This document shows, in pieces, positions 5,696 to 6,147 of a stretch of 6,147 bases of DNA (positions are counted from its first letter, which is position 1; every line of letters starts with the position of its first letter). The notes below the pieces were generated by a model, which made no database searches, had not been told where the DNA came from, and worked only from the letters and a program-made list of their open reading frames with translations. A program made the translations under genes and the position numbers. Origin of the DNA: Methanomicrobiales archaeon (GTDB taxonomy: Archaea > Halobacteriota > Methanomicrobia > Methanomicrobiales > Methanoculleaceae); contig JAAZID010000193.1 in the NCBI GenBank assembly GCA_012510295.1, positions 1-6,147 on the forward strand, in the 5' to 3' direction.

Positions 5696-6147
5696 CTATT
5701 TTTCAGGGATCTCTGCAAGCGACCGCGAGAGCCTCATGAGCCCCTCCCGGAACTCATCGATGTACCCCTGCATTGAGAGGCTCCCCTCGGGAAACGGGTT
5801 TTTTGTATCGTAGAGCTGTTCGATCATCGCATCGGTCGGGAGCAGATCGACGGCGATCCCGGTCTCCTCCGACGCCTCTGCCATCGCTGCGCGAAACGGT
5901 CCGATGCTGTATGCAAGCCGGTGCTGGTAGGTATCCCGGGTCTTTTCGAGGTAACCGCGCAGCCGGTAGACCTCGATCCGGTGGAAGTCGCGCCTGACCC
6001 GCTCATCCATGGTCCTGCCGAGCATGTAGTGGTAGTTCCGGAAAGGGTACATACACTCGAGCTCCGCCGGAACGGTCCCACAGGTGCCGAATACGACGAT
6101 ATGGTAGTCCGCCGGGTCAAGGATGTCATCGATGATCCGGCGGAAGA
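5696..6147 (-). CDS. DUF5591-domain protein, archaeosine synthase-related (5' partial)
   Basis: The minus-strand frame is open to the right edge, so the window holds only the last 150 residues. The frame continues at least 31 codons upstream of the internal ATG at 6052, and the conserved motif spans that ATG, so it is not the start. The visible part begins FRRIIDDILDPADYHIVVFG and continues with GTVPAELECMYPFRNYHYML. This matches the G-x-VP-x-EL-x-x-x-YP pattern that I associate with DUF5591, found in the tRNA-modifying archaeosine synthase ArcS (TgtA2) and in stand-alone relatives. The GYLEKTRDTYQHRLAYSIGPFR segment and a following helical region also fit. ArcS converts preQ0 at position 15 of archaeal tRNA toward archaeosine. 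No PUA RNA-binding domain follows, so this is either a split or short form, or a relative with another job. The catalytic part usually lies upstream and cannot be seen. Its TAG stop abuts the RuBisCO TAA. Confidence 0.6.
   Translation of the reverse strand, partial: FRRIIDDILDPADYHIVVFGTCGTVPAELECMYPFRNYHYMLGRTMDERVRRDFHRIEVYRLRGYLEKTRDTYQHRLAYSIGPFRAAMAEASEETGIAVDLLPTDAMIEQLYDTKNPFPEGSLSMQGYIDEFREGLMRLSRSLAEIPEK
5699..5703 (+). terminator. Candidate oligo-T terminator of RuBisCO
   Basis: A run of five T begins three bases after the RuBisCO stop codon. Archaeal RNA polymerase commonly terminates at T-runs without a hairpin. Here the run lies inside the last codons of the convergent gene, because there is no intergenic space. 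Confidence 0.35.

Overview
The window looks like chromosomal DNA of a methanogenic archaeon, most likely of the order Methanomicrobiales (a Methanoculleus-like genome). The evidence is an archaeal form III RuBisCO large subunit, a large soluble PAS/GAF histidine kinase whose H-box is of a kind common in methanogens, a NEW3-repeat membrane-anchored surface protein, a DUF5591 (archaeosine synthase-related) fragment, GC-rich coding sequence, a GAGGTGAT ribosome binding site complementary to the archaeal 16S 3' end, and archaeal TATA-type promoter elements. The species assignment is inference from protein character, not from a database match.

Layout: (1) 1-917, plus strand, the 3' part of a gene for a C-terminally anchored surface protein whose start lies outside the window. 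(2) 918-994, a short convergent spacer. (3) 995-3781, minus strand, a complete 928-residue REC-PAS-PAS-GAF-PAS-histidine kinase. (4) 3782-4402, a 621-base divergent intergenic region with an AT-rich half next to the kinase and a GC-rich part nearer the RuBisCO gene. It holds a promoter candidate for each gene and several dyads and repeats, but no convincing gene. (5) 4403-5695, plus strand, a complete form III RuBisCO with every catalytic residue I checked. (6) 5696-6147, minus strand, the C-terminal 150 residues of a DUF5591-family protein whose stop codon directly abuts the RuBisCO stop codon; its start lies beyond the right edge.

No operon joins these genes: each has its own orientation relative to its neighbour (convergent, divergent, convergent). 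The one physical link of possible regulatory meaning is the shared divergent upstream region of the sensor kinase and RuBisCO. RuBisCO would act either in nucleoside (AMP) salvage or, with a phosphoribulokinase encoded elsewhere, in the reductive hexulose-phosphate pathway known from Methanospirillum hungatei. No phosphoribulokinase, AMP phosphorylase or ribose-1,5-bisphosphate isomerase gene is present here. I see no mobile element, CRISPR array, tRNA or rRNA. The genes belong to recognisable families; the least explained sequence is the intergenic region.
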